The position numbers were made by a program, and so were the translations under genes. The notes below the pieces were generated by a model, which saw only the letters and a list, made by a program, of their open reading frames with translations, made no database searches and was not told the origin of the DNA. A DNA stretch of 64,000 nt from an uncultured Pelagibacteraceae bacterium (GTDB lineage Bacteria; Pseudomonadota; Alphaproteobacteria; Pelagibacterales; Pelagibacteraceae). Below, in pieces: positions 19,131-28,639 of the stretch. The stretch covers positions 31,196-95,195 of the forward strand of contig CACFBW010000002.1 in NCBI GenBank assembly GCA_902564565.1, in the 5' to 3' direction. The stretch's first letter is position 1; every line of letters begins with the position of its first letter.

Positions 19131-19742
19131 TTGAAAAAAAATAAAATCTCAAAAAATTGGATTAATAGACAAAGGAAAGATATTTACGTTCGTAAATCTA
19201 AAATTGAAGGTTTTAGATCAAGAGCGGTTTATAAGCTCAAAGAAATTGATGAAAAGTTTAAAATATTCAATCAAGTAAACTCTTTAGTAGATCTTGGTGC
19301 GGCCCCAGGAAGCTGGTCTCAGTATGCATCTAACAAAATTAAAAGTGAAAAAATTGCATCAATAGATCTAATTGAATTTGAAAAAATAAAAAATACCCAC
19401 CAAATCATAGGAGATTTTACTGAAGAAAATTGTAAGGAAAGGATTAAAAAATATTTTAATTCAAAAATTGACCTAGTAATTTCTGATATGGCAGTAAACA
19501 CTATCGGTAACAAAAATATAGATTCAATTGTAACTGGTGAACTTTGTCTTGAAGCTATGAATTTTACTTTAGAAACACTCAATCAAGATGGAAAATTTGT
19601 ATCCAAAATTTTTATGGGATCCAGTTTTAATGAAATTATTGCATATGCTAAAAAATCATTTAAAGTTGTTAAGGTTTTTAAACCCTCAGCTAGCAGAAAA
19701 AATTCAAAAGAAACTTTTATAATCTGTAGATTTTTAAGATAG
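19131..19742 (+). CDS. rlmE: 23S rRNA 2'-O-methyltransferase RlmE
   Basis: A 203-aa FtsJ/RrmJ-family enzyme that methylates U2552 of 23S rRNA. SAM motif 'VDLGAAPGSW' (53-62) and the K-D-K-E catalytic tetrad K35, D119 ('ISDMAVN'), K159 ('SKIFMG') and E194 ('ETFIICR') are all visible. The N-terminal 'WINRQRKDIYVRKSKIEGFRSRAVYKL' is the conserved RNA-binding start. The only suitable start is a TTG at 19131, immediately after the preceding gene's stop, consistent with translational coupling. Confidence 0.95.
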   Translation: MKKNKISKNWINRQRKDIYVRKSKIEGFRSRAVYKLKEIDEKFKIFNQVNSLVDLGAAPGSWSQYASNKIKSEKIASIDLIEFEKIKNTHQIIGDFTEENCKERIKKYFNSKIDLVISDMAVNTIGNKNIDSIVTGELCLEAMNFTLETLNQDGKFVSKIFMGSSFNEIIAYAKKSFKVVKVFKPSASRKNSKETFIICRFLR

Positions 19743-19775
19743 ATACACTTTAAATTTTTAAAGAATCGTATATAC

Positions 19776-20858
19776 ATGATTATGGGTCCCATAAAAGAAG
19801 CACTTACATTCGACGATGTTACTTTAGCTCCAAAGTATTCTGAGGTACTCCCTTCACAAGTTGATACAAAAATACAATTATCAAAAAATATAACTTTAAA
19901 AGTACCTTTATTATCTTCTGCAATGGATACAGTTACCGAGTCAAAAATGGCAATATCAATTGCTAAAGCCGGAGGAATTGGAGTCATACATAGAAATCTA
20001 AATATTAAAAAACAAATTCAAGAAATTAAAAAAGTAAAATCAAAAAATTTAATTGTGGGCGCGGCTGTTGGTGCAGGTATTGATGAAATTGTAAGAGCTG
20101 AAGCAATTTTAAAAGAAGGGGTAGATTTAATCGTAGTTGATACAGCACACGGTCATACTAAAAAAGTTGCTGAAATAATCAAAAAAATAAAAAGAAAAAA
20201 AAATAATAAAACATCAATTTGTGCTGGAAATATTGCAACTCCAGAGGCAGCAAAGTTTTTAATGAAATTAGGAGTAGATATTATAAAAGTAGGAATAGGA
20301 CCAGGCTCTATTTGCACCACAAGACTGGTAGCTGGGATTGGAGTTCCTCAGTTAAGTGCAATTATAAATGTAAAAAATGGTGTAAAAAATAAAAATATTA
20401 GAATTATTTCTGATGGAGGAATTAAATTTTCAGGAGATATAGCAAAGGCACTTGCAGCGGGGGCAGATGCGGTTATGATAGGTTCACTTTTTGCAGGCAC
20501 GGCCGAGTCACCTGGAAAACTAATTAAAAAAAAAGGAAAATTATATAAAAATTTTAGAGGCATGGGATCAGTTGGAGCTATGAACAAAGGCTCAGCTGAC
20601 AGGTATTTTCAAAAAAAACAAAAAGATAAATCTAAATATGTACCCGAAGGTGTTGAGGGATTGATTAAATTTAAAGGAAACGTTCATAAAGTAATTTTTA
20701 AACTTGTGGGAGGTTTAAAATCTTCAATGGGATATCTGGGAGCTAAAACAATAATTAAATTAAGAAAAAAACCTAATTTTGTGAAAATTACTAAAGCTGG
20801 ATTTTATGAGAGCATGGTGCATAATGTTGATGAAGTAAAAAAAGATAGCGAATTTTAA
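19776..20858 (+). CDS. guaB: IMP dehydrogenase lacking the CBS (Bateman) domain
   Basis: A 360-aa (beta/alpha)8 enzyme that oxidises IMP to XMP with NAD, the committed step to GMP. The catalytic cysteine is C180 in '[11 protein letters not shown]'; '[36 protein letters not shown]' binds the phosphate, and the flap 'ADRYFQKK...YVPEGVEG' is of IMPDH and not GMP-reductase type. Ordinary GuaB is about 485-490 aa; here the two CBS domains normally inserted after the '[16 protein letters not shown]' helix are missing, so the sequence passes straight to '[11 protein letters not shown]' near residue 91. Allosteric control by ATP/GTP through those domains should be lost. It forms a cluster with guaA. 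Confidence 0.95.
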   Translation: MIMGPIKEALTFDDVTLAPKYSEVLPSQVDTKIQLSKNITLKVPLLSSAMDTVTESKMAISIAKAGGIGVIHRNLNIKKQIQEIKKVKSKNLIVGAAVGAGIDEIVRAEAILKEGVDLIVVDTAHGHTKKVAEIIKKIKRKKNNKTSICAGNIATPEAAKFLMKLGVDIIKVGIGPGSICTTRLVAGIGVPQLSAIINVKNGVKNKNIRIISDGGIKFSGDIAKALAAGADAVMIGSLFAGTAESPGKLIKKKGKLYKNFRGMGSVGAMNKGSADRYFQKKQKDKSKYVPEGVEGLIKFKGNVHKVIFKLVGGLKSSMGYLGAKTIIKLRKKPNFVKITKAGFYESMVHNVDEVKKDSEF

Positions 20859-21295
20859 TGTTTGTTAATAATAAATTTATAACTTGTTTATTTGTATATT
20901 TTATATTTATTAGCTTTTCATTAGCTAAAGAAAATTATTATGATGAAGCTAAAAAAAATTTTGATAAAAAGGAATTAGAACTTTCAAAATTTTTGTTTCA
21001 AAAAAATATAGTATTTAATCCTAAAGATGCAAAATCATATCTATATTTAGCAAAGATATTTAATTTAGAAGAAAATGAAAAAGAAGAAGAAAAAAATTTA
21101 GATACAACTTTGCTTTTGGATCCTGCAAACGAAGAAGCCATGTACATGTTAATAAAGATTAAATTAAAAAAATCCAATTATTCAAAAGTTCAAGATTTAA
21201 AAGAAAAATTTGCTATTATATGTAAAAAGCTTTGTGAGAAAACAAAAGAAATAAATAAAACATTAAAAAATATTGAACCAAAAAATGATACTTAG
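20858..21295 (+). CDS. Small exported TPR-like protein
   Basis: A 145-aa protein with a hydrophobic N-terminus (about residues 1-23, '[19 protein letters not shown]') that looks like a signal peptide or membrane anchor, followed by two or three helix pairs of tetratricopeptide type ('[38 protein letters not shown]', '[35 protein letters not shown]'). It lies between guaB (1-bp overlap) and guaA (11-bp overlap with the ATG start). TPR proteins mediate protein contacts; nothing in the sequence points to a partner. Conserved-operon placement is the best clue and does not imply a role in purine synthesis. Confidence 0.7.
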   Translation: MFVNNKFITCLFVYFIFISFSLAKENYYDEAKKNFDKKELELSKFLFQKNIVFNPKDAKSYLYLAKIFNLEENEKEEEKNLDTTLLLDPANEEAMYMLIKIKLKKSNYSKVQDLKEKFAIICKKLCEKTKEINKTLKNIEPKNDT

Positions 21296-22850
21296 CAATA
21301 ATTTAAATAAAATTTTAATTATTGATTTTGGTTCTCAATTCACACAACTAATAGCAAGAAGAATAAGAGAACTTGGAATTTTTTCTGAAATCATAAACCA
21401 CAAAAAAGCAAAAAATATAAAATTATTTAATAAAGAAATAAAAGGAATAATTTTATCAGGAGGTCCACTTAATGTTTATGATAGTAATAAATTTAAATTT
21501 AATAAAAAAATATTAAATTTAAATATACCTATTCTTGGAATATGTTTTGGTCATCAGATAATTGCTAAAGTTTTAGGTGGCAATGTTAAAAAGTCAAAAT
21601 ATAGAGAATTTGGATCTGCTATTGTTAAAAAAAAAAACAAAAGTAAATTAGTTGAAAATTTTTTTAATAAAGCTCAAACAAGCAAAGTTTGGATGAGTCA
21701 TGCAGATCAAGTTTCAAAATTACCAAAAGACTTTACTGTTATTGCATCAACAAAAAATTCTAAATATACGATTATTGAAAATAAAAAGAAAAATTTTTTT
21801 GGAGTTCAGTTTCATCCCGAAGTAACTCATACAAAAAAAGGAAAAGTTTTATTAAAAAACTTTGTAATAAAAATTTGTAAAGCGAAAAAAAATTGGTCTT
21901 CAAAGCATCAAAAAATCAAATTAATTAATGATACGAGAAAACAAGTGGGTAAAGAAAAAGTAATATGTGCATTATCAGGTGGAGTTGATAGCACTGTAGT
22001 TGCTCAACTGTTAAGCAAAGCTATAGGTAAAAACTTAACATGTATTTTTGTTAATACCGGATTGTTGAGAAAAAATGAGGAAAAACAAGTAATAAATACT
22101 TTTAAAAAAAAACTAAATATTAATTTAATTTATGTAAATGCCGAAAGTGAATTTATAAAAAAACTTCAAAACGTATCGGACCCTGAAAAAAAGAGAAAAA
22201 TTATAGGCAATTTGTTTATTAAAATTTTTGAAAAATATGCGAATAAAATTAAAAGAGTTAAATTTTTAGCTCAAGGCACTCTTTACCCTGATTTAATAGA
22301 AAGCAAGTCAGTTACTGGTAGTCAAACTTCTAAAATAAAATCCCATCATAATGTTGGGGGTTTACCTAAAAAAATGAAATTAAAATTAGTAGAACCTTTA
22401 AAGTTTTTGTTCAAAGACGAAGTGAGAAAACTTGGTTTAGAACTTAACCTTTCTAAAGATATTATATTCAGACATCCATTTCCAGGACCAGGCTTAGCAA
22501 TTAGGATGCCTGGATTAATTACAAGCCAAAAAATTAAGATACTCAAAGAAGCTGATTTTTATTTTATCAATGAATTAAAAAAAAATAATTTATATAACAA
22601 AATTTGGCAAGCCTATGCTGCCTTGCTACCAGTCAAAACAGTTGGTGTAATGGGAGACAACAGAACATATGAGCACATATGTCTTTTAAGAGCTATTACA
22701 TCAGAGGATGGAATGACTGCAGACTTTTTTAATTTTAAAAAAGATTTTATGCAAGCAATATCAAATAAAATTATAAACAATATAAAAGGTATAAATAGAG
22801 TGGTATATGATATAACTTCAAAACCGCCAAGCACTATTGAGCTAGAGTGA
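21285..22850 (+). CDS. guaA: GMP synthase (glutamine-hydrolysing)
   Basis: A two-domain enzyme of about 521 aa converting XMP to GMP. The class I amidotransferase domain has '[10 protein letters not shown]', the nucleophile C87 in 'ILGICFGHQ', and 'QFHPEV'. The ATP pyrophosphatase domain has the PP-loop '[11 protein letters not shown]'. The dimerisation domain ends in the invariant '[10 protein letters not shown]'-like tail ('[13 protein letters not shown]'). The frame can begin at a TTG at 21273, but the ATG at 21285 sits better before '[13 protein letters not shown]'. It overlaps the TPR gene upstream and panB downstream. Confidence 0.97.
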   Translation: MILSNNLNKILIIDFGSQFTQLIARRIRELGIFSEIINHKKAKNIKLFNKEIKGIILSGGPLNVYDSNKFKFNKKILNLNIPILGICFGHQIIAKVLGGNVKKSKYREFGSAIVKKKNKSKLVENFFNKAQTSKVWMSHADQVSKLPKDFTVIASTKNSKYTIIENKKKNFFGVQFHPEVTHTKKGKVLLKNFVIKICKAKKNWSSKHQKIKLINDTRKQVGKEKVICALSGGVDSTVVAQLLSKAIGKNLTCIFVNTGLLRKNEEKQVINTFKKKLNINLIYVNAESEFIKKLQNVSDPEKKRKIIGNLFIKIFEKYANKIKRVKFLAQGTLYPDLIESKSVTGSQTSKIKSHHNVGGLPKKMKLKLVEPLKFLFKDEVRKLGLELNLSKDIIFRHPFPGPGLAIRMPGLITSQKIKILKEADFYFINELKKNNLYNKIWQAYAALLPVKTVGVMGDNRTYEHICLLRAITSEDGMTADFFNFKKDFMQAISNKIINNIKGINRVVYDITSKPPSTIELE

Positions 22851-23626
22851 TGATAAATAAGATTAAAAAAATTATATCGAAAAAAAATAAAACAAAAATT
22901 ATTTGCCTAACCGCTTATTCAAAAAATTTTGCGACCGAAGTAGATAAGTATGCCGATATAACTTTAGTTGGAGATTCACTTGGTTCAGTTCTTTACAATT
23001 ACAAAACAACTAGAAAAGTTACTCTAAGCAATATGATTGAACACTCCAAAAGTGTGCGCATGGGTATAAAAAAAAGTTTAATGGTTGTGGATATGCCATA
23101 CAGAACTTATCAAAATAAAAAAGCCGCTTTAAAAAATGCAATTAAAGTTATTAAAGAAACAAAATGTGATGCTGTAAAATTAGAAGGAGGGTCGAAGATT
23201 AAGAAAATTGTAAAATATTTAGTTAGAAATAATGTGCCAGTGATGGGTCACATAGGTGTTTTGCCTCAAAGTGTAAAAGGAAAATTTAAATATAAAGGAA
23301 AAGTCGAAAGAGAAAAAAAACAATTACTTGATGATGCAAATTTGCTTCAAGATCTTGGTGTATTTTCCATAGTTTTAGAATGTGTTAAATCAGATACTGC
23401 GTTAATGATAACCAAATCTATTAAAATACCAACTATTGGAATTGGTTCTTCAAAATATTGTGACGGTCAAGTCTTAGTAACAGATGATCTTTTGGGCTTA
23501 AATAAAACCAAAATAAGATTTGTAAAAAAATTTGTAAATTTAAAAAAATTCATAAACCAAGGATTAAAAAAATTTAGGAAAGAAGTTATTTCTAAAAAAT
23601 ACCCTTCAAAAAAATATTCTTATTAA
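22850..23626 (+). CDS. panB: 3-methyl-2-oxobutanoate hydroxymethyltransferase
   Basis: A (beta/alpha)8 protein of 258 aa that transfers a hydroxymethyl group from 5,10-methylene-THF to 2-oxoisovalerate, the first step to pantothenate. Family motifs are present: 'CLTAYSKNFA', 'DITLVGDSLGSVLYNY' with metal-binding aspartate, 'DAVKLEGG', 'PVMGHIGVLPQS' and 'TIGIGSSKYCDGQVLV'. The ATG at 22850 shares the A of the guaA stop TGA (TGATG); an in-frame GTG lies 3 bp earlier. No panC or panE is in the window. It ends on a TTAA shared with the convergent TerC-family gene. Confidence 0.95.
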   Translation: MINKIKKIISKKNKTKIICLTAYSKNFATEVDKYADITLVGDSLGSVLYNYKTTRKVTLSNMIEHSKSVRMGIKKSLMVVDMPYRTYQNKKAALKNAIKVIKETKCDAVKLEGGSKIKKIVKYLVRNNVPVMGHIGVLPQSVKGKFKYKGKVEREKKQLLDDANLLQDLGVFSIVLECVKSDTALMITKSIKIPTIGIGSSKYCDGQVLVTDDLLGLNKTKIRFVKKFVNLKKFINQGLKKFRKEVISKKYPSKKYSY

Positions 23627-24234
23627 AAATATTTAATAAATTTTTTATTTATCTCTAAGATTTCTAAGTCTACTAATCCGCCTATAATCAGTTGAATTGC
23701 AACAATCAAAATAAAACCTAAGCCGATATAAGCAATCCATAAATGTTTTTGTATATAATTAGCCAAATATGTTGCTAGAGCACCAGTCAATACAACTGAT
23801 AGAACAAGACCAAATATCATAAAACCAAAGTAATCTTTTGCAGCCCCAACAACGGCAATTACGTTGTCAAAACTTATAGTGATGTCTGCAAGCAAAACTT
23901 TGTAAACACTTTCAATATATGAAGGTTCTTTAGATTTTTTTGTAGGTGATTTTATTTTTTTGATTTCAAATAAATCTTTACGAAGATCATTAACAATCCA
24001 AATTAACAACAACCCACCAAGAATTTTTATAAAATAAAATTCAAATAAATAAGTCGCAAAAATTGCAAAAATAACTTTAAAAATTAACGCCCCTGCAACT
24101 CCCCATAAAATAATTTGTTTTCTATTTTTGGGTACAAAGCTTGCTGCAATTAAACCTATAATTATCGCGTTATCTGCCGCTAAAATTATATCTATAAATA
24201 TAATCTGGACTAAAATTAGTGACTGTTCTATCAA
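23623..24234 (-). CDS. TerC-family integral membrane protein
   Basis: A 203-aa protein with about six membrane helices arranged as two halves, each containing a Asp-Asn motif: 'IDIILAADNAIIIGLIAA' in the first and 'ADITISFDNVIAVVGAA' in the second. This is the TerC/YjbE (YceF/YkoY-type) family. Members have been linked to manganese export and to metalation of secreted enzymes, and the paired acidic motifs are consistent with cation movement. Substrate not determinable here. Monocistronic and convergent with panB. Confidence 0.88.
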   Translation of the reverse strand: MIEQSLILVQIIFIDIILAADNAIIIGLIAASFVPKNRKQIILWGVAGALIFKVIFAIFATYLFEFYFIKILGGLLLIWIVNDLRKDLFEIKKIKSPTKKSKEPSYIESVYKVLLADITISFDNVIAVVGAAKDYFGFMIFGLVLSVVLTGALATYLANYIQKHLWIAYIGLGFILIVAIQLIIGGLVDLEILEINKKFIKYF

Positions 24235-24346
24235 GATATGTTCATATTAATCCAAATTTTAAATAATTCAATTAAAAGTAGTATTTATTTTTATTGATTT
24301 AATTTTTTTTACATAATGAAATACAAAAAATAAAAATGGAGGATAA

Positions 24347-25318
24347 ATGAGATTAATTAAATATTTTTTAACTATTTTCACTTCTTTGATTGTATTTACA
24401 AACGTATCATTGGCGGAAAAATGGGATATGGCACTAGCTTATGGTGCTGGAAATTTTCATTCTGCAAATGCTGCAGAGTTTGCAAAAAATGTAACTGAAA
24501 AAAGTGGTGGAAAATTAACAATTGTAACACACCCTGGTGGATCACTTTATAAAGGTGGAGAAATCTTTAGAGCAGTAAGAACTGGCCAAGCACCAATTGG
24601 GGAAAGGTTTATGTCAGCATTAGGAAAAGAAGACCCTTTGTTAGAAATAGATTCACAACCATTTCTAGCAACTTCTTATACAGATGCAATGAGACTGTAT
24701 AAAGCAAGCAAAGATGAAATTGCCAAAAGTCTAGACTCGAAAGGTCTTGTGTTTTTGTATGCAGTACCATGGCCTGCTCAAGGATTGTACAGCAAGAAAG
24801 AAATCAATACACTTGATGACCTAAAAGGTTTAAAATTTAGAGCATACAATTCTGCTACAATTAGAATTGCTGAATTAACTGGAATGGCTCCAACAAAAAT
24901 TGAAGCCGCTGAGATAAGCCAAGCCTTTTCGACTGGAGCAGTTGAAAGCATGATTACATCTCCAACAACTGGAAAAAATAAAAAAATCTGGGAAAATGGC
25001 GTGAAATATTTCTATGATATTGCAGCTTGGTTTCCTAAAAACATGATAATCGCAAACAAAGACGCTTGGAATAAGTTAGACAAAGCTACTCAAGATCTAG
25101 TTAGAAAAGAAGCTGCTCTTGCTGAGAGAAAAGGTTGGCAACTTTCAAAACAAGGTAATGTTGCTGATAAAAAAGCTTTAGCTGAAGCAGGGATGGTAGT
25201 TGGAAAAGTAAATTCAATTTTACAAAAACATTTTGAAAGTGTTGGTGCAACCATGGCTAAAGAGTGGTCTGCAAAAGCAGGTTCAAGAGGAGCTGCTGTA
25301 CTATCAGCATATAAATAA
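24347..25318 (+). CDS. dctP: TRAP transporter substrate-binding protein (DctP type)
   Basis: A 323-aa periplasmic solute-binding protein with a signal peptide ending around 'NVSLA'. The DctP family features are the hinge region and the conserved carboxylate-binding arginine in 'DLKGLKFRAYNSATIRIAELTGMAPTKIEAAEISQAFSTGAVES'. A strong GGAGG precedes the ATG, in line with high expression of binding proteins. dctQ and dctM follow after a hairpin. Next door are pxpA and pxpBC, so pyroglutamate is a candidate ligand (DctP proteins binding pyroglutamate are known from Bordetella); this is inference from context. Confidence 0.95.
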   Translation: MRLIKYFLTIFTSLIVFTNVSLAEKWDMALAYGAGNFHSANAAEFAKNVTEKSGGKLTIVTHPGGSLYKGGEIFRAVRTGQAPIGERFMSALGKEDPLLEIDSQPFLATSYTDAMRLYKASKDEIAKSLDSKGLVFLYAVPWPAQGLYSKKEINTLDDLKGLKFRAYNSATIRIAELTGMAPTKIEAAEISQAFSTGAVESMITSPTTGKNKKIWENGVKYFYDIAAWFPKNMIIANKDAWNKLDKATQDLVRKEAALAERKGWQLSKQGNVADKKALAEAGMVVGKVNSILQKHFESVGATMAKEWSAKAGSRGAAVLSAYK

Positions 25319-25332
25319 AATACATATCTTAA

Positions 25333-25360
25333 AAAAGGCCACTGTTTTTAGTGGCCTTTT
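25333..25360 (+). terminator. Intercistronic hairpin between dctP and dctQ
   Basis: A perfect 11-bp stem (25333-25343 with 25350-25360, core AAAAGGCCACT/AGTGGCCTTTT) with a 6-base loop, entirely inside the 48-bp dctP-dctQ gap. Its own TTTT makes it terminator-like. It probably acts as a partial terminator or 3' stabiliser so that the binding protein is made in excess over the permease. Confidence 0.75.
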
Positions 25361-25366
25361 GAAATC

Positions 25367-25849
25367 ATGTTTAAGTCTTTAGATAAAAATTTAAATAAAA
25401 TTTATAAGTTTTCTGGATACATAGCAGCTTTATTTTTAATTTTTGTTGCTATATTTATTTTAATAGGAATTTCATCAAGAATATTTAATTTTTATATCAG
25501 GGGATTAGCTGAATATTCCGGATACAGTATGGCCGCAGCATCTTTTTTTGCTTTATCTTATACTTTTATTGAAGGTGGACATATTAGAATAACTTTATTT
25601 TTTGAAAAATTAGTGGGAGCAAAAAAAAAATTTTTAGAAATTTGGTGTTTAGGTGTTGCAAGTATTTTTTCGGGTTATTTAGCATATTATTTTCTAAAAA
25701 TGCTAATTATTTCTTATAACTTTCAAGAAAGAAGTGAAGGAGCGGATGAGATTCTAATTTGGATACCTCAAACTAGTGTATCTTTAGGATCTGCTATTTT
25801 TTTCATATGTATTTTTCATCAATTAATTTTAAAAATATTTAGCAAATAA
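25367..25849 (+). CDS. dctQ: TRAP transporter small permease (DctQ)
   Basis: A 160-aa protein with four predicted membrane helices, the standard DctQ size. Characteristic segments include 'GLAEYSGYSMAAASFFALSYTFIEGGHIRITLFFE' and a last helix near 'SLGSAIFFICIFHQLIL'. It pairs with DctM in the sodium-driven TRAP complex. It ends on the ATG of dctM (TAATG). Confidence 0.93.
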   Translation: MFKSLDKNLNKIYKFSGYIAALFLIFVAIFILIGISSRIFNFYIRGLAEYSGYSMAAASFFALSYTFIEGGHIRITLFFEKLVGAKKKFLEIWCLGVASIFSGYLAYYFLKMLIISYNFQERSEGADEILIWIPQTSVSLGSAIFFICIFHQLILKIFSK

Positions 25850-27159
25850 TGACCGAATTTTTTTTAATAATCTTTTTTATAAGTATTTTATTATTTTTTT
25901 TGGGAACAGGTGTTTGGGTTGCAATAAGCATGATAGGTGTTTCAGCAATTGGAATGATGCTCTTTACATCAAGACCTGTTGGGGATGCAATGGCAACTAC
26001 TATTTGGAGCACTTCTTCATCATGGACACTTACAGCGCTTCCACTATTTGTCTGGATGGGTGAAATTTTATTTAGAACTAAACTTTCAAAAAATCTCTTT
26101 GAAGGTTTATCACCTTGGATGCAAAAACTTCCAGGAGGATTAATACATGTTAACGTTGTAGGCTGTGCTTTATTTGCAGCTATATCTGGCTCTTCAGCAG
26201 CTACGGTTGCTACTGTTGGAAAAATGTCGATCCCTGAATTAAGAAAAAGAAAATATCCTGAAAAAATTTTACTTGGAAGTTTAGCGGGCTCAGGAACTTT
26301 AGGGCTACTAATCCCTCCTTCTATAATTTTAATTATTTATGGTGTAACTGTGCAAGAGTCTATTGCCAAATTATTTATAGCTGGAATTTTGCCTGGAATA
26401 ATGATTGCAGCTATTTTTATGTTATATGTAGTTGTTTGGTCATTATTGAATAAAAAAATCATGCCAAAGTCGTTTGAAAATTTTTCTTTTCTTCAAAAAA
26501 TAAAAAAATCAAAACAATTACTTCCAGTTATTTTATTAATTTTAGCTGTAATTGGGTCAATTTACTCAGGAATAGCAACGGCAACAGAAGCTGCATCATT
26601 AGGTGTGGTTGGTGCGCTAGTATTGTCATATTTTCAAAAAAGCTTAAATTTAAAAACATTTAAAGCATCTTTGTTAGGAGCAACCAAAACTTCATGTATG
26701 ATTGCTTTTATTCTGGCAGGCTCTTCTTTTCTATCACTTGCAATGGGGTTTACAGGTTTACCAAGAAACTTAGCAATATGGATACAGAATATGGATTTAT
26801 CACCTTACATATTAATTTTTGTTCTAATGATATTTTATATTATTCTTGGAATGTTTCTTGATGGAATTTCAGCAGTTGTTTTAACAATGGCAATTATAGA
26901 ACCGATGATAAGACAGGCAGGTTTTGACATGATATGGTTTGGTATATTTTTGGTAGTAGTCGTGGAAATGGCTCAAATTACTCCCCCTGTTGGATTTAAC
27001 TTATTTGTTTTGCAAGGTATGGCAAATAAAGATATGAGCTATATAGCCAAAAGTGCATTTCCACTTTTCATATTAATGATTTTAGCTGTAATTGTAATTA
27101 TTATTTTTCCCGAGATAGCTTTGTGGCTACCCCAACAAATGGTACAGAATATCAACTAA
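25849..27159 (+). CDS. dctM: TRAP transporter large permease (DctM)
   Basis: A 436-aa protein with about twelve membrane segments, the transport subunit of the TRAP system. Family signatures are 'ALPLFVWMGEILF', 'GCALFAAISGSSAATVATVGKMSIPEL', 'GSLAGSGTLGLLIPPSIILIIYGV', 'GIATATEAASLGVVGAL' and 'ITPPVGFNLFVLQGM'. It couples sodium entry to uptake of the ligand delivered by DctP. The 3' end overlaps the convergent pxpA by 8 bp. Confidence 0.96.
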   Translation: MTEFFLIIFFISILLFFLGTGVWVAISMIGVSAIGMMLFTSRPVGDAMATTIWSTSSSWTLTALPLFVWMGEILFRTKLSKNLFEGLSPWMQKLPGGLIHVNVVGCALFAAISGSSAATVATVGKMSIPELRKRKYPEKILLGSLAGSGTLGLLIPPSIILIIYGVTVQESIAKLFIAGILPGIMIAAIFMLYVVVWSLLNKKIMPKSFENFSFLQKIKKSKQLLPVILLILAVIGSIYSGIATATEAASLGVVGALVLSYFQKSLNLKTFKASLLGATKTSCMIAFILAGSSFLSLAMGFTGLPRNLAIWIQNMDLSPYILIFVLMIFYIILGMFLDGISAVVLTMAIIEPMIRQAGFDMIWFGIFLVVVVEMAQITPPVGFNLFVLQGMANKDMSYIAKSAFPLFILMILAVIVIIIFPEIALWLPQQMVQNIN

Positions 27160-27925
27160 ATTTTTTCATTTTATTTAATGGCTTTAAGATAAGTTTATTC
27201 TCTATTAAATTTTCTTTAATTGATTTAGCGGTCGCTAAAGAACTTTTGTTGTCACCGTGAATACAAACAGAATCTATTTCGCAAGGTATTTGTTTTCCTG
27301 ATAAGCAATTTATAGATTGGTTTTTTACCATTTGTAAAACGTGAGTTTTTGCTTTATCGGGATCTGTAATCAAAGCGTTTGGCTTAGACCTGGATACAAG
27401 GTTACCATCGTCTTCATAATTTCTATCTGCAAAAATTTCACATGCAATTTTCATATTTAATTTTTTTGCTGCTATTTCCATTTTAGATCCAGTAGGAACT
27501 AAATAAATCATATCTTTACTAATTTCATTTATAGCTTTTGCAATTGTTGTTGCTAGATCAATATCTTCACAGGCCATATTATTTAAGGCACCATGAGGTT
27601 TTATATGAGTAACATTTTCACTATACTTAGATGCAACTGCTTGCAAGATTTCGTATTGATCAAATATCAGCTTTCTTATTTCGTTTGAATTCAAGCTCAT
27701 TCGTTTACGACCAAAATTATCTGGATCCTTAAATGAAGGATGTGCACCAATGCTGACATCATTTTTTATTGATATATCTATAACCTTATTCATTGTTGTT
27801 TCATCCCCAGCATGATAGCCACATGCTATATTTGCAGAATTTACAATATTTAATAAATCAGGATCATTCTCTGTAGAATGAAATTTTGATTTTTCACCTA
27901 AATCACAATTGATATTAATTTCCAT
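27152..27925 (-). CDS. pxpA: 5-oxoprolinase subunit A (LamB/YcsF family)
   Basis: A 257-aa protein with the PxpA hallmark start 'EININCDLGEKSKFH', then 'NIANIACGYHAGDETTMNKVI' ('SANIACGYHAGD'), 'GAHPSFKDPDNFGRKRM', 'HIKPHGALNN' and 'VCIHGDN'. With PxpB and PxpC it forms the bacterial ATP-dependent 5-oxoprolinase that opens pyroglutamate to glutamate. Unusually, pxpA is split from pxpBC and divergently transcribed, with only 27 bp between the start codons. It converges on dctM. Confidence 0.95.
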   Translation of the reverse strand: MEININCDLGEKSKFHSTENDPDLLNIVNSANIACGYHAGDETTMNKVIDISIKNDVSIGAHPSFKDPDNFGRKRMSLNSNEIRKLIFDQYEILQAVASKYSENVTHIKPHGALNNMACEDIDLATTIAKAINEISKDMIYLVPTGSKMEIAAKKLNMKIACEIFADRNYEDDGNLVSRSKPNALITDPDKAKTHVLQMVKNQSINCLSGKQIPCEIDSVCIHGDNKSSLATAKSIKENLIENKLILKPLNKMKKFS

Positions 27926-27952
27926 AACTCAAAGTCTAGAGTATAACATGGC

Positions 27953-28639
27953 ATGATAAAAAATATATCTAATCTTGGGGATGCAGCAATTTATTGTGAT
28001 TTTGGTACAGAAGTTAATGAAACAATTAATTCTGAAGTTATTAAATACTTTAATTATTTGTCTGATGTAATTAAAGAGAGAAAAATAGAAGGAATTACTA
28101 ACTTAACACCATCATATAATAAATTAATAATTAGTTTTGACTTAGGTATTACAAACTTTTCAAATATTAAAAAAAAAATAGAAAATTTAAAAATAGAAGA
28201 TAGTAAAAAGCAATCATCTAAGAAAGTTAAAATTCCTGTATGTTGTGATGATAAATATGGATTAGATTTTAAAAGACTGTCAGAAAAACTAAGTCTTCCT
28301 AAAGAAGAAATACTTAAATTATATTTAGATAAGGAGTACTTCTGTTATATGACGGGTTTTATCGCTGGCATGCCTTTCTTAGGAGATTTAGATAAGAATA
28401 TTAGATGCGATAGGCTCGAAACACCTAGGGTAAAAGTTCCCAAGGGATCAGTAGGAATCACTGAACAATTTGCAAATATTTACACTTTTGAAAGTCCTGG
28501 TGGGTGGAACGTTATAGGTAGCACACCTAAAAAGATCTTTAAAAAGGAAAACATAAATGATCCAGTTTTGATTAAACCTGGTGACAAAGTAATTTTTTAT
28601 GAAATTACAAATGAGGAATATTTAAATTGGAATGAGTGA
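27953..28639 (+). CDS. pxpB: 5-oxoprolinase subunit B (KipI-like)
   Basis: A 228-aa member of the allophanate-hydrolase subunit 1/KipI family. The motif 'LGDAAIYCDFG' at the N-terminus, 'EGITNLTPSYNKLIISFD', 'IPVCCDDKYGLD' and the C-terminal cyclophilin-like part 'YMTGFIAGMPFLGDL...ETPRVKVPKGSVGI...FESPGGWNVIGSTP' are diagnostic. It pairs with PxpC. It overlaps pxpC by 8 bp. Possible -10 TATAAC lies just upstream at 27942-27947 in the short divergent region. Confidence 0.94.
   Translation: MIKNISNLGDAAIYCDFGTEVNETINSEVIKYFNYLSDVIKERKIEGITNLTPSYNKLIISFDLGITNFSNIKKKIENLKIEDSKKQSSKKVKIPVCCDDKYGLDFKRLSEKLSLPKEEILKLYLDKEYFCYMTGFIAGMPFLGDLDKNIRCDRLETPRVKVPKGSVGITEQFANIYTFESPGGWNVIGSTPKKIFKKENINDPVLIKPGDKVIFYEITNEEYLNWNE

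Noticed and set aside
19583..19987. 134-aa open frame on the minus strand across rlmE and guaB
   Set aside because: Both sense genes have full sets of catalytic residues; the reverse frame has no recognisable domain and crosses an intergenic gap.
19776..20858. Short GuaB read as GMP reductase
   Set aside because: The flap carries D-R-Y-F-Q and VPEGVEG, which are IMP dehydrogenase features, and guaA is in the same cluster; the short length is explained by loss of the CBS domains.
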